Source of the DNA: an uncultured Syntrophobacteraceae bacterium
GTDB taxonomy: Bacteria > Desulfobacterota > Syntrophobacteria > Syntrophobacterales > Syntrophobacteraceae
Assembly: GCA_937889795.1 (NCBI GenBank)
Contig: CALBZH010000816.1
Coordinates: 1 to 11,684 of the forward strand
Direction of reading: 5' to 3'
DNA length: 11,684 bases
The notes under the pieces were generated by a model. The model ran no database searches. It was not told the origin of the DNA and saw only the letters and a program-made list of their open reading frames with translations. Below are positions 1-6,011 of this stretch, piece by piece (the first letter of the stretch is position 1; every line of letters starts with the position of its first letter). A program made the translations under genes and the position numbers.

Positions 1-544
1 TGGCTCGACGCTGCATGGCTGGAATCGAAAAAAGAATGAATGGGTAAATGACGAAGCTGAGAGCCGCCAGGATCGGATTGAGATAAAACATGTAGCCGGC
101 GAAGGCGACCAGTGTCAGCACGTTGTTCAAAGGGACGGCCACGGCTTGTCCGACCAGCTCTCCCGCGGCGACCACCTCGGTCACAAGCGAGGAGACGATC
201 ATTCCGGAAGACGCTTTTCGGAAAAACCCGAGGGGGAGGGTGAGAATATGATCGTAAAGCTCCTTGCGGATGCGCGCGAGCGTTTCCTGTCCCAGTCTGG
301 TTTGCAGAATATTGATGGCGAACTTTAGACCACCCGCCACGACGACAGCCGCAAGATAGAGACCGCAGTAGAGAAAGAGCAAATCAACTTTCCCGAGACC
401 GATGGCCTGATTGACGATCCTCTTCTGCATTTCCAACGGGAAGACCCGGGTCGCGATGCTGACAGCGATGATGAGAAGCAGCAGCGATTGAATCCTGAGA
501 TTGCTGGTTCTGACCCAATAGAAAAGGGATCGCTTGGTGATCAT
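1..544 (-). CDS. ABC transporter, type I exporter membrane domain (N-terminal part, cut by window edge)
   Basis: The reverse strand reads open from an ATG at 544-542 to the left edge, giving 181 codons that begin MITKRSLFYWVRTS. The protein has hydrophobic segments at about residues 19-36, 54-76, 138-155 and 157-175. Between them is a cytoplasmic-loop-like stretch, RIRKELYDHILTLPLGFFRK (residues 91-110), followed by a small-residue turn (SSG). This 'R.R..LY.H.L.LP..FF' pattern is typical of the transmembrane domain of type I (MsbA/LmrA-like) ABC exporters. The ATP-binding domain, with its Walker motifs, would lie beyond the left edge and is not seen, so the substrate cannot be assigned. The start is supported by GAGG about 10 nt upstream, which is only a fair ribosome-binding site. 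It is transcribed divergently from the STAS gene at 816. Family assignment is firm; fusion to an ATPase domain is inferred. Confidence 0.85.
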   Translation of the reverse strand, partial: MITKRSLFYWVRTSNLRIQSLLLLIIAVSIATRVFPLEMQKRIVNQAIGLGKVDLLFLYCGLYLAAVVVAGGLKFAINILQTRLGQETLARIRKELYDHILTLPLGFFRKASSGMIVSSLVTEVVAAGELVGQAVAVPLNNVLTLVAFAGYMFYLNPILAALSFVIYPFILFSIPAMQRRA

Positions 545-680
545 GAGCGCGATGCCTCGGGATAGGCGTGCTGGTTCGGGGTAGCTGTGAAGTCGTATGC
601 CATGGCGCGGGTCTCATCCCGCCAATGTCGGTGATTCGTCTCTCTGCACGATGCATGCGGCTCCGAGCTTTACATGTTTG

Positions 681-709
681 TTGACGAAGAGACAAGCTCT
701 TTGTATGCT
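681..709 (+). promoter_or_regulatory. Sigma70-like promoter for the STAS gene
   Basis: TTGACG (681-686) and TATGCT (704-709) are separated by exactly 17 nt. They match the sigma70 -35 box at 5 of 6 and the -10 box at 4 of 6 positions. The predicted transcription start is near 716, about 100 nt before the STAS start codon. The -10 element lies inside a short symmetric sequence, TTGTA (701-705) and TACAA (713-717). This is a prediction from sequence only. Confidence 0.55.
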
Positions 710-716
710 CAGTACA

Positions 717-733
717 AGCTGTCATTGACAGCT
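717..733. promoter_or_regulatory. 17-bp palindrome at predicted start site (candidate operator)
   Basis: AGCTGTCA (717-724) and TGACAGCT (726-733) are perfect inverted copies around a single T. The palindrome begins at or just after the predicted transcription start of the 681-709 promoter. A bound dimeric regulator there would block initiation or early elongation. It also lies upstream of the divergent ABC exporter gene and could affect both. The symmetry is directly visible; the operator role is inference. Confidence 0.4.
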
Positions 734-815
734 GCCATCAAGACCCGCCACAGGGTGATACTCGAATCGCACGCATCGAATGAACGCTTTTGAGCTCCTT
801 TGAGGAGGCATCCCC

Positions 816-1151
816 ATGCTGATCACCGAGACACGTGAAGGAAACATCGTGGTGTTGGCGGTGGAAGGGCGATTGGATTCCAATACGTCAGACCAGTTCG
901 AAAAACAGCTTTTCAGCATGGTCGAGCAGGGGGAGGCGCGGTTTGTCCTGGATTTCGGGGGATTGGACTACATCTCGAGCGCAGGCCTCAGGGTGCTTCT
1001 GAAGGCCGCCAAAGAGCTGAAAAAGAAGGACGGGCGACTCTGCTTGTGCAGCCTTCGGGATTATGTCCGTGAGGTGTTCGACATGTCGGGGTTTGCAGCA
1101 TTCCTCCCCATACACCCTTCTCTCGAGACATCGATCAAGTCGCTTTCATGA
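816..1151 (+). CDS. STAS-domain protein, anti-sigma factor antagonist (SpoIIAA/RsbV-like)
   Basis: This 111-residue protein is a single STAS domain, the usual length for stand-alone SpoIIAA/RsbV-type antagonists. It has the expected N-terminal strands (IVVLAVEGRLDS, residues 11-22) and the signature LDFGGLDYISSAGLRVLL (residues 45-62). By alignment with the DS(S/T)G site of SpoIIAA/RsbV, Ser55 is the likely phosphorylated residue. The usual preceding Asp is replaced by Ser54 and the following Ser/Thr by Ala56. In the family, the unphosphorylated form binds an anti-sigma factor kinase and frees the sigma factor; phosphorylation switches it off. No partner kinase, phosphatase or sigma gene lies in this window, so the partner is unknown and the protein may instead act in another switch. 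The start is fixed by a strong AGGAGG at 803-808. Its stop codon abuts that of the converging gene at 1146. Confidence 0.85.
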   Translation: MLITETREGNIVVLAVEGRLDSNTSDQFEKQLFSMVEQGEARFVLDFGGLDYISSAGLRVLLKAAKELKKKDGRLCLCSLRDYVREVFDMSGFAAFLPIHPSLETSIKSLS

Positions 1152-2255
1152 GGAGACAGGAGCTTCCATCGGGATTCCCAAAGGCTCGATGAGCTGCTTC
1201 TTGATCTGAGCCAGACCCCAGTCGGTCCCTTTCTCGGCGGCCTCATCCTGGATTTCGAGTAAAGCCTCCGCGTACCGAAGTGCCCGGGAATAGCCCTGCC
1301 TCCTCGCCTCATCCACACGATCCCAGTTTCGGTTTTCCCGGAAGGTGGAGAACGCCATGCGGATCTCTGGAAAGAGAATCCGCGTGAACGATCGAAGAAA
1401 GGCAACGTAAAAGCCCAGAGTGGATTCAATGCGATGCTCGATCACGTGCCCCAGCAAGCCATTGTCGTGAGTGTCCGCAAGGAGGTCCTTGACGACTCGA
1501 GCAAAGATTTCGACGGGCGTACCGGCATAAGTGGAGATGAGTGCGTGCCAACTATGGCCGTTGAAAGCGTCTTGCGCGGCTTCTCCGATCTCATGATAGA
1601 TCCATGACTCGAGCTCCGTCCGGGCAACCCGCCCCAAATTGGGTGCGACACTGGACGGATTGCCGCGAAGCTCCAGAAGGTCCAGTCCGTGTCGGGCCAG
1701 ACCGAAGACAAGGCCGTCCGTCGCGGACGGGCGCATTTCCAGGATCTGATCCCAGAGGAACGACTCCATCGGACGTGATCGCGTCAGAACATGGCTTCCT
1801 TGCCGCATGGCAGGGCTGGTGAACAGGTCACGAGCCAGCTCTCGGCCGACCACGTCAATGTGTAAGCCGCGCACGCTTCGCTGCTCTTCCAGCACTCCCA
1901 GAAAAAACGTGGGCTTCATCCCCGTTCCGTAACCCGCCCCGTAGACATAGCCCTGCGGTCTGAGGATGGTGTTGATGGCTTCGACATCAAACGGAGAAAA
2001 ACTCCTACTGTCGATCTCGATTGATTGGAAAGGACCCTTTTCGAAGGAGAGCCACGAGTCCTCTCGCGATTCGATCCATTCCAGAAGCTCCGGGGGATCG
2101 GGCTCCTGCCAGGGTTGGAGACCGCTCTCCCACTTGTAGAGGTCACGCATGCGGAGCAACAAGCTGCAGAGAGAATAGACGCCTCCGTAGAGAGCATCGG
2201 ATAGCGCGCAGTTGGCTTGAACCTGGCCGACGATAGAAGCGAGGGGGAGCTCCAA
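1146..2255 (-). CDS. Conserved hypothetical protein, 369 residues, function unknown
   Basis: This is a long soluble-looking protein without a signal peptide or clear membrane segment. It begins MELPLASIVGQVQ and carries an N-terminal motif NCALSDALYG...LLRMRDLYKWE (residues 15-43), acidic and Trp-rich stretches, GREL (residues 137-140) and LESWIYHEIGEA (residues 216-227). I recall a similar uncharacterised proteobacterial family with NC.LSDA...LC..LLRMRE.YRWE near its start, which I believe is called the Sfum_1244 family; I cannot confirm the name. No catalytic signature is apparent, although the HEIGE segment is a possible metal-ligand-like spot. The start is TTG at 2255-2253, preferred because AGGAGA lies 5 nt upstream at 2266-2261. 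It converges on the STAS gene with a 6-nt overlap of 3' ends. No function is proposed. Confidence 0.8.
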   Translation of the reverse strand: MELPLASIVGQVQANCALSDALYGGVYSLCSLLLRMRDLYKWESGLQPWQEPDPPELLEWIESREDSWLSFEKGPFQSIEIDSRSFSPFDVEAINTILRPQGYVYGAGYGTGMKPTFFLGVLEEQRSVRGLHIDVVGRELARDLFTSPAMRQGSHVLTRSRPMESFLWDQILEMRPSATDGLVFGLARHGLDLLELRGNPSSVAPNLGRVARTELESWIYHEIGEAAQDAFNGHSWHALISTYAGTPVEIFARVVKDLLADTHDNGLLGHVIEHRIESTLGFYVAFLRSFTRILFPEIRMAFSTFRENRNWDRVDEARRQGYSRALRYAEALLEIQDEAAEKGTDWGLAQIKKQLIEPLGIPMEAPVSS

Positions 2256-2260
2256 GGCAG

Positions 2261-2266
2261 TCTCCT
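2261..2266 (-). promoter_or_regulatory. Ribosome-binding site deciding a TTG start
   Basis: On the reverse strand AGGAGA precedes TTG (2255-2253) by 5 nt (CTGCC). This strong site supports the non-ATG start of the 369-residue hypothetical protein. Confidence 0.6.
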
Positions 2267-2296
2267 GATCTGCGGAAAAATCATCTTTGCCTACTA

Positions 2297-2325
2297 TGCA
2301 TAACTGAAGAGCGGTGTGAGGACAA
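2297..2325 (-). promoter_or_regulatory. Possible promoter for the 369-residue hypothetical gene
   Basis: On the reverse strand TTGTCC (2325-2320) is followed after 17 nt by TATGCA (2302-2297). Matches to sigma70 consensus are 4/6 and 3/6, so the call is weak. Its position, about 40 nt before the TTG start, is sensible for a short leader. Confidence 0.3.
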
Positions 2326-2336
2326 TAGATCGATCG

Positions 2337-2365
2337 TTGACATTCTAACCAAAATATCGTTTAAG
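2337..2365 (+). promoter_or_regulatory. Sigma70-like promoter for the yajC-secD-secF cluster
   Basis: A perfect -35 box TTGACA (2337-2342) is followed after 17 nt by TTTAAG (2360-2365), a 4/6 match to the -10 box, in an AT-rich stretch. Predicted transcription starts near 2372, leaving a leader of about 130 nt before yajC. The leader opens with a potential 7-bp hairpin, CATGCCA (2388-2394) and TGGCGTG (2398-2404), with one G-U pair and a 3-nt loop. Function of the hairpin is unknown. Confidence 0.6.
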
Positions 2366-2502
2366 TATCGACTTGTTTAACCATAAGCATGCCATCATGG
2401 CGTGATCCTCTCGTCTCTGTGCAGGGTGGTCGATGTCGGAGCCGTGAGTGAATCGGATGCTCAATTCGTACGTGATCCTTTAGATCGAATGGAGGTTGTT
2501 GC

Positions 2503-2838
2503 ATGGAGTGGGTGAGTCTTGCACACGCAATGGGCGCGGGTGGCCAGAACGGAGGGGGACAGCCAGGGGGGATCGCCGCTTTCGCACCATTGCTGATCAT
2601 GGTCGTCATTTTCTATTTTCTGCTGATCAGACCTCAACAAAAGAAGCAGAAAGAGCATAAGGAGCTCCTGGCGAATCTCCAGCGGGGTGATGTGGTCCTG
2701 ACTCAAGGAGGTCTTCAGGGAAAGATTACCGGCTTGACGGAGACCGTTATCACTCTGGAAATTGCGGACAAAGTCCGGGTCAAGATGCAGCGGCCTTACG
2801 TTGTTTCTGTTATTTCGCGCGGAGAGCCGGTGGACTAG
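2503..2838 (+). CDS. yajC: Preprotein translocase subunit YajC
   Basis: This 111-residue protein has the YajC architecture. A Gly/Gln-rich N-terminus (residues 11-23) is followed by one membrane helix (about residues 25-42, ending FYFLLIRPQQ). A basic stretch (KKQKEHKELL) and a cytoplasmic domain with the family signature LQRGDVVLTQGGLQGKI (residues 59-75) follow. YajC associates with SecD and SecF at the inner membrane and accompanies the SecYEG channel. Length is normal for the family. ATG at 2503 is supported by GGAGG at 2491-2495. It is followed by secD after a 217-nt gap that holds a strong hairpin, a longer spacing than usual in this cluster. Identity is secure from both sequence and neighbours. 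Confidence 0.96.
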   Translation: MEWVSLAHAMGAGGQNGGGQPGGIAAFAPLLIMVVIFYFLLIRPQQKKQKEHKELLANLQRGDVVLTQGGLQGKITGLTETVITLEIADKVRVKMQRPYVVSVISRGEPVD

Positions 2839-2875
2839 ACGCCCGGTCCTGCTCCAGTCCAGAGGTTCCTGGCAT

Positions 2876-2898
2876 CCCGCCGCTGAGGCTGCGGCGGG
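2876..2898 (+). terminator. GC-rich hairpin between yajC and secD (attenuator-like)
   Basis: CCCGCCGC (2876-2883) and GCGGCGGG (2891-2898) form a perfect 8-bp all-GC stem around a 7-nt loop (TGAGGCT), 38 nt after the yajC stop. No T-run follows directly; the nearest (TTTTTGTTT) starts about 30 nt downstream. It is therefore not a classic intrinsic terminator. It could reduce read-through into secD, block 3' exonucleases, or set relative levels of YajC and SecDF. The structure is seen; the function is inferred. Confidence 0.4.
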
Positions 2899-3042
2899 GC
2901 CTTCCCGCTCAAATCACGGTCGGCTACGTTTTTGTTTCCACATGTTTCGCGTTTATGGGTGCCTGTCGAATGGGTCGTGCACGAAAGGCGATTAGTCCTT
3001 TGGGCTCGATCGGACTTGGACAAGGGCTTTCATTGTTTCGCA

Positions 3043-3049
3043 GGGAGGA
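3043..3049 (+). promoter_or_regulatory. Ribosome-binding site for the TTG start of secD
   Basis: GGGAGGA lies 6 nt upstream of TTG at 3056. No in-frame ATG occurs before residue 43, which is already inside the conserved SecD domain (MHLGLDLQGG). TTG is therefore the best start. Confidence 0.7.
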
Positions 3050-3055
3050 ATTGAC

Positions 3056-4651
3056 TTGAGTAACCTGAAATGGCGCGCGCTCTTGGTGGCAGGAGTCGTC
3101 CTTGCCGGCTTGATCTGCCTGGTGCCTTCCCTGAGCCCCAAGCTGCCCCCTTGGTGGGAGAAGATCCTGCCGAAGGAGAAGATGCATCTGGGACTCGATC
3201 TGCAGGGCGGCATGCATCTGATGCTTGAAGTCCAGACGGACAAGGCCGTGCAGAACCAGGCCGAACGGACCGCGGAAGACATCAAGGAGACTCTGCGCGA
3301 GCAGAAGGTGCCGTTCGTTAAGGTGGAGCGTGCTCGCGAGTGGGACATCCAGATCCAGCTTGCCGGCGCCGAGGCTCAGCAGGAGCTGGCCAAGGTGATG
3401 CAGAAGTCCTTTCCCAATCTGGAGCTGCGTGGATCTGAGACGACGGCGGACGGCTTCGTGGCGACTTACGTGCCCACTGAAGCACAGATCAAGCACACGA
3501 AGAAGCTGGCTGCCGACCAGGCGCTGGAGACGATTCGCAATCGTATCGACCAATATGGGGTGACCGAGCCGGATATTCGTCCCCAGGGAGAGGACCGCAT
3601 CCTCATCCAGCTTCCGGGCGTGAAGGACCCTCAAGGGGCCATTGCCCTGATCGGTAGAACGGCCTTGCTCGAATTCAAGCTTGTGGCGGACGATATAACT
3701 CCCCAGCAGGCCAAGGAAGGGAAGGCAGGGCTGGGAGTCAAGGCTTACCCGGTCAAATCGCTCGATCCGCAGTCTGGACGTTCATCCGAACGGGAGATTT
3801 ACCTCAAGGATAGAACCCTGATGACCGGAGCGTCCATTACCAACGCTGAGGTCCACATCGGCGAAATGAATCAGCCCTACGTGTCCCTCGAGTTCGATTC
3901 CCAGGGTGCGCGACAGTTCGAGCGCATCAGCGGCGAGAACGTCAAAAAGCGTTTGGCGATCGTGCTGGACGGAACGGTTTACAGCTCTCCGGAGATCAAA
4001 GAAAAGATTTCGGGTGGCAAGGCAAGCATCACCGGTCATTTCACCATGGAGGAGGCGAGGGACTTGGCCATCGTGCTGCGCGCGGGTGCTCTGCCGGCCC
4101 CAGTCAAGATCCTCGAGCAACGGACGGTGGGTCCATCCCTTGGAAAGGACTCGATCCGACAGGGCTTGCTGGCCTCGGCACTCGGCGCCGTCGTGACGCT
4201 AGTGTTCATGGTGGTCTATTACCGGATGTCGGGAATGATCGCCAATGCCGCGCTCCTGCTGAACATCCCGCTGATCCTTGCCTGCCTTGCGGCCTTCAAG
4301 GCTACCCTCACGTTGCCGGGCATCGCGGGTATCATTCTCAGCGTCGGCATGGCGGTGGATGCGAATGTGCTCATCTTCGAGCGCATCCGCGAAGAGCTCC
4401 GACTGGGCAAGACACCACGCTCGGCGGTGGAGACGGGGTATGACCGAGCCACGCTCACCATCTTGGACTCCAACATCACGACCCTGATTGCAGCCGTGGT
4501 GCTCTTCCAGTTCGGGACAGGCCCCGTGCGAGGATTCGCGGTCACGCTGACGATCGGTATCGTCACCAGCATGTTCACGGCGATCACGGCCACACGCGTG
4601 GTTTTCGATTACCTGCTCACGCAAGGGCGCGTCAAGACGCTCAGCATCTAA
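3056..4651 (+). CDS. secD: Protein translocase subunit SecD
   Basis: This 531-residue inner-membrane protein has the full SecD layout: a first membrane helix (about residues 7-27), then the signature LGLDLQGGMHLML (residues 45-57) opening the large periplasmic P1 region. The conserved RNRIDQYGVTEPDIRPQG (residues 161-178) and ILIQLPGVKDP (residues 182-192) follow, then a GPSLGKDSI linker (residues 359-367) and the C-terminal bundle of five helices. The GMAVDANVLIFERIREE motif (residues 431-447) carries Asp435, the counterpart of the membrane aspartate (D519 in E. coli) implicated in proton-driven function. SecD and SecF together use the proton motive force to pull and release exported proteins on the periplasmic side. 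It starts with TTG behind a strong GGGAGGA. secF follows 25 nt later, indicating one operon. No truncation or frameshift is visible. Confidence 0.97.
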   Translation: MSNLKWRALLVAGVVLAGLICLVPSLSPKLPPWWEKILPKEKMHLGLDLQGGMHLMLEVQTDKAVQNQAERTAEDIKETLREQKVPFVKVERAREWDIQIQLAGAEAQQELAKVMQKSFPNLELRGSETTADGFVATYVPTEAQIKHTKKLAADQALETIRNRIDQYGVTEPDIRPQGEDRILIQLPGVKDPQGAIALIGRTALLEFKLVADDITPQQAKEGKAGLGVKAYPVKSLDPQSGRSSEREIYLKDRTLMTGASITNAEVHIGEMNQPYVSLEFDSQGARQFERISGENVKKRLAIVLDGTVYSSPEIKEKISGGKASITGHFTMEEARDLAIVLRAGALPAPVKILEQRTVGPSLGKDSIRQGLLASALGAVVTLVFMVVYYRMSGMIANAALLLNIPLILACLAAFKATLTLPGIAGIILSVGMAVDANVLIFERIREELRLGKTPRSAVETGYDRATLTILDSNITTLIAAVVLFQFGTGPVRGFAVTLTIGIVTSMFTAITATRVVFDYLLTQGRVKTLSI

Positions 4652-4660
4652 CTACAGAAT

Positions 4661-4668
4661 GGAGAAGG
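4661..4668 (+). promoter_or_regulatory. Ribosome-binding site choosing the secF start
   Basis: GGAGAAGG lies about 8 nt before ATG at 4677. The earlier in-frame ATG at 4659 has no Shine-Dalgarno sequence (it is preceded by CTACAGA). Conserved SecF sequence (ELIRPDININF) begins right after the 4677 start. Confidence 0.65.
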
Positions 4669-4676
4669 GTCGAGGC

Positions 4677-5744
4677 ATGGAGCTCATTAGACCTGATATC
4701 AATATCAATTTTGTTGGCATGCGCGTGAAGGCGGTGATCTTCTCCTGCGTGCTCATCGTGGGGAGTCTGGCGCTCATGGTGTCGCGGGGGGGCCTCAATC
4801 TCGGGGTGGATTTCGCTGGCGGGACTCTCATTCAGATCAAGTTTGAGAAATCAACGACCCCGGATGACATTCGAGCAGCCCTCAAGCCGCTGAACATGGA
4901 CCAGAGCGCCATCCAGCAGGTTGGAGCCGCATCGGACAATGAATTTCTCATCCGTACGGACGTGAGCTCAACGGAGATGGAGAACCTGTCTCAAAAGGTT
5001 CAGGAGGCTTTCAACACGAATCCCAATACCGGGCAAGCGACCGTGCGGCGCGCGGAGATGGTCGGACCGAAAGTGGGGGCCGATCTGCGTCAGAAAGCCT
5101 TGTTTGCCATTTACTATGCCATGCTTTTCATCGCCATTTACATTTCGGGACGGTTCGAAATGAAATGGGGGACCAGCGCGATCATGGCGGGGGTGCTCCT
5201 GGTCGGAGTCTACCTGCTGGAAGCGCTGGGATTGAACGTTGTCTACCTCATCCTGTCGGCTGTCCTTTTCACACTGGGATTCTGCTGGGTCCTCAAGCTG
5301 CCGTTTGCACTGGCTGCGGTTCTGGCGCTCATCCATGATGTGCTCATCACGGTGGGGGCTTTCGTGCTGACCAACAAGGAATTTACCCTGGAAATCCTGG
5401 CCGCGCTTCTGACCATCGCGGGGTATTCTCTCAACGACACCATCGTGGTCTTTGACCGCATCCGGGAAAACCTGCGCAAGGACAAGAAGCAGAGCTTTTC
5501 GGACCTCATCAACACAGCCGTGAACCAAACCCTGAGCCGTACGATCTTGACCGGTGGAACAACTCTGGCCGCGCTGGTTTTTCTCTTTCTCTTCGGTGGG
5601 ACCGTGATTCACGATTTCGCGTTCGCCATGCTCGTCGGTATCGTTACGGGGACATACTCTTCCGTGTTCATTGCCAGTCCGCTGTTGATCCTTTACGAGG
5701 ATTGGACGAAGACCAAACGACGGCCAGCTCGAGCGTCCGGCTGA
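4677..5744 (+). CDS. secF: Protein translocase subunit SecF with an extra membrane insert
   Basis: This is SecF of 355 residues (361 if the ATG at 4659 is used), longer than the usual roughly 300-320. It has a first helix (about residues 17-36), the LGVDFAGGT signature (residues 42-50), the P4-type periplasmic domain, and GPKVGADLR (residues 130-138). Helix 2 ends in SGRFE (residues 157-161). The ALIHDVLIT motif follows (residues 217-225, with the membrane His-Asp pair H220/D221), then AGYSLNDTIVVFDRIREN (residues 248-265) and the last helices with a short basic tail. Between SGRFE and PFALAAVLALIHD, where classical SecF has only a few residues, sit about 49 residues (162-210) that look like two additional membrane spans. 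The key motifs of the proton-coupled SecDF machine are intact, so it should be functional. It is the last gene of the cluster and is followed by a strong terminator at 5799. Confidence 0.96.
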   Translation: MELIRPDININFVGMRVKAVIFSCVLIVGSLALMVSRGGLNLGVDFAGGTLIQIKFEKSTTPDDIRAALKPLNMDQSAIQQVGAASDNEFLIRTDVSSTEMENLSQKVQEAFNTNPNTGQATVRRAEMVGPKVGADLRQKALFAIYYAMLFIAIYISGRFEMKWGTSAIMAGVLLVGVYLLEALGLNVVYLILSAVLFTLGFCWVLKLPFALAAVLALIHDVLITVGAFVLTNKEFTLEILAALLTIAGYSLNDTIVVFDRIRENLRKDKKQSFSDLINTAVNQTLSRTILTGGTTLAALVFLFLFGGTVIHDFAFAMLVGIVTGTYSSVFIASPLLILYEDWTKTKRRPARASG

Positions 5745-5798
5745 GAGCCGCGGGATTCATCGCACACCACTTGCGAAGACTGTTTTTGTTTGCATTGT

Positions 5799-5829
5799 GA
5801 AAATGGCCGCCCATTGGGCGGCCATTTTC
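5799..5829 (+). terminator. Intrinsic terminator after secF
   Basis: GAAAATGGCCGCCC (5799-5812) and GGGCGGCCATTTTC (5816-5829) are a perfect 14-bp inverted repeat with a 3-nt centre. The stem has a GC-rich core and A4/T4 at its base, so the transcript ends in UUUUCGUU. It lies 55 nt after the secF stop and should end the yajC-secD-secF transcript. The A/T symmetry makes it potentially bidirectional. Confidence 0.9.
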
Positions 5830-5877
5830 GTTGTATCGTGCGCAGCCGTCCGATAGGTTTTTCGGCTCTTTCAGCGC

Positions 5878-5910
5878 TTGCCCTTGCTCGGTATGCGAGC
5901 GGTGTTATCT
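5878..5910 (+). promoter_or_regulatory. Possible promoter with internal dyad before the Met-rich protein gene
   Basis: TTGCCC (5878-5883) or TTGCTC (5884-5889) could act as -35, and TTATCT (5905-5910) as -10, but spacings are 21 or 15 nt instead of 17. A perfect dyad, GCTCG (5886-5890) and CGAGC (5896-5900), sits between these elements. Over-long spacers carrying a dyad are typical of MerR-family metal-responsive promoters, which would suit the downstream gene. No regulator gene is in the window. The call is weak. Confidence 0.25.
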
Positions 5911-6011
5911 TCCTTGAGGGATGACCACTCAAAATAGGTGTGTATGAAGATGGCTGTCGCCTGTAGGTCGGTTGTGTGCACGTTCCTGACGAAGCCGTGA
6001 AAGGAGATACG

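Noticed and set aside
146..328. A 60-codon plus-strand frame at the left end
   Set aside because: It is antisense to the ABC exporter membrane domain, which has clear family sequence on the minus strand.
740..800. A TTCGAATC-like sequence resembling a tRNA T-loop
   Set aside because: No acceptor, D or anticodon stems can be folded around it.
2942..2995. A 17-codon frame before secD (a possible secretion-monitor leader peptide)
   Set aside because: It has no ribosome-binding site, no signal-like hydrophobic stretch and no arrest-like motif, so there is no reason to compare it with SecM/VemP-type sensors.
2924..3634. A 236-codon minus-strand frame across the start of secD
   Set aside because: It overlaps the conserved SecD N-terminal domain in antisense and has no recognisable motif or ribosome-binding site.
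4968..5612. A 214-codon minus-strand frame inside secF
   Set aside because: It is an antisense shadow of conserved SecF membrane segments, and its hydrophilic His/Gln-rich translation is typical of such shadows.
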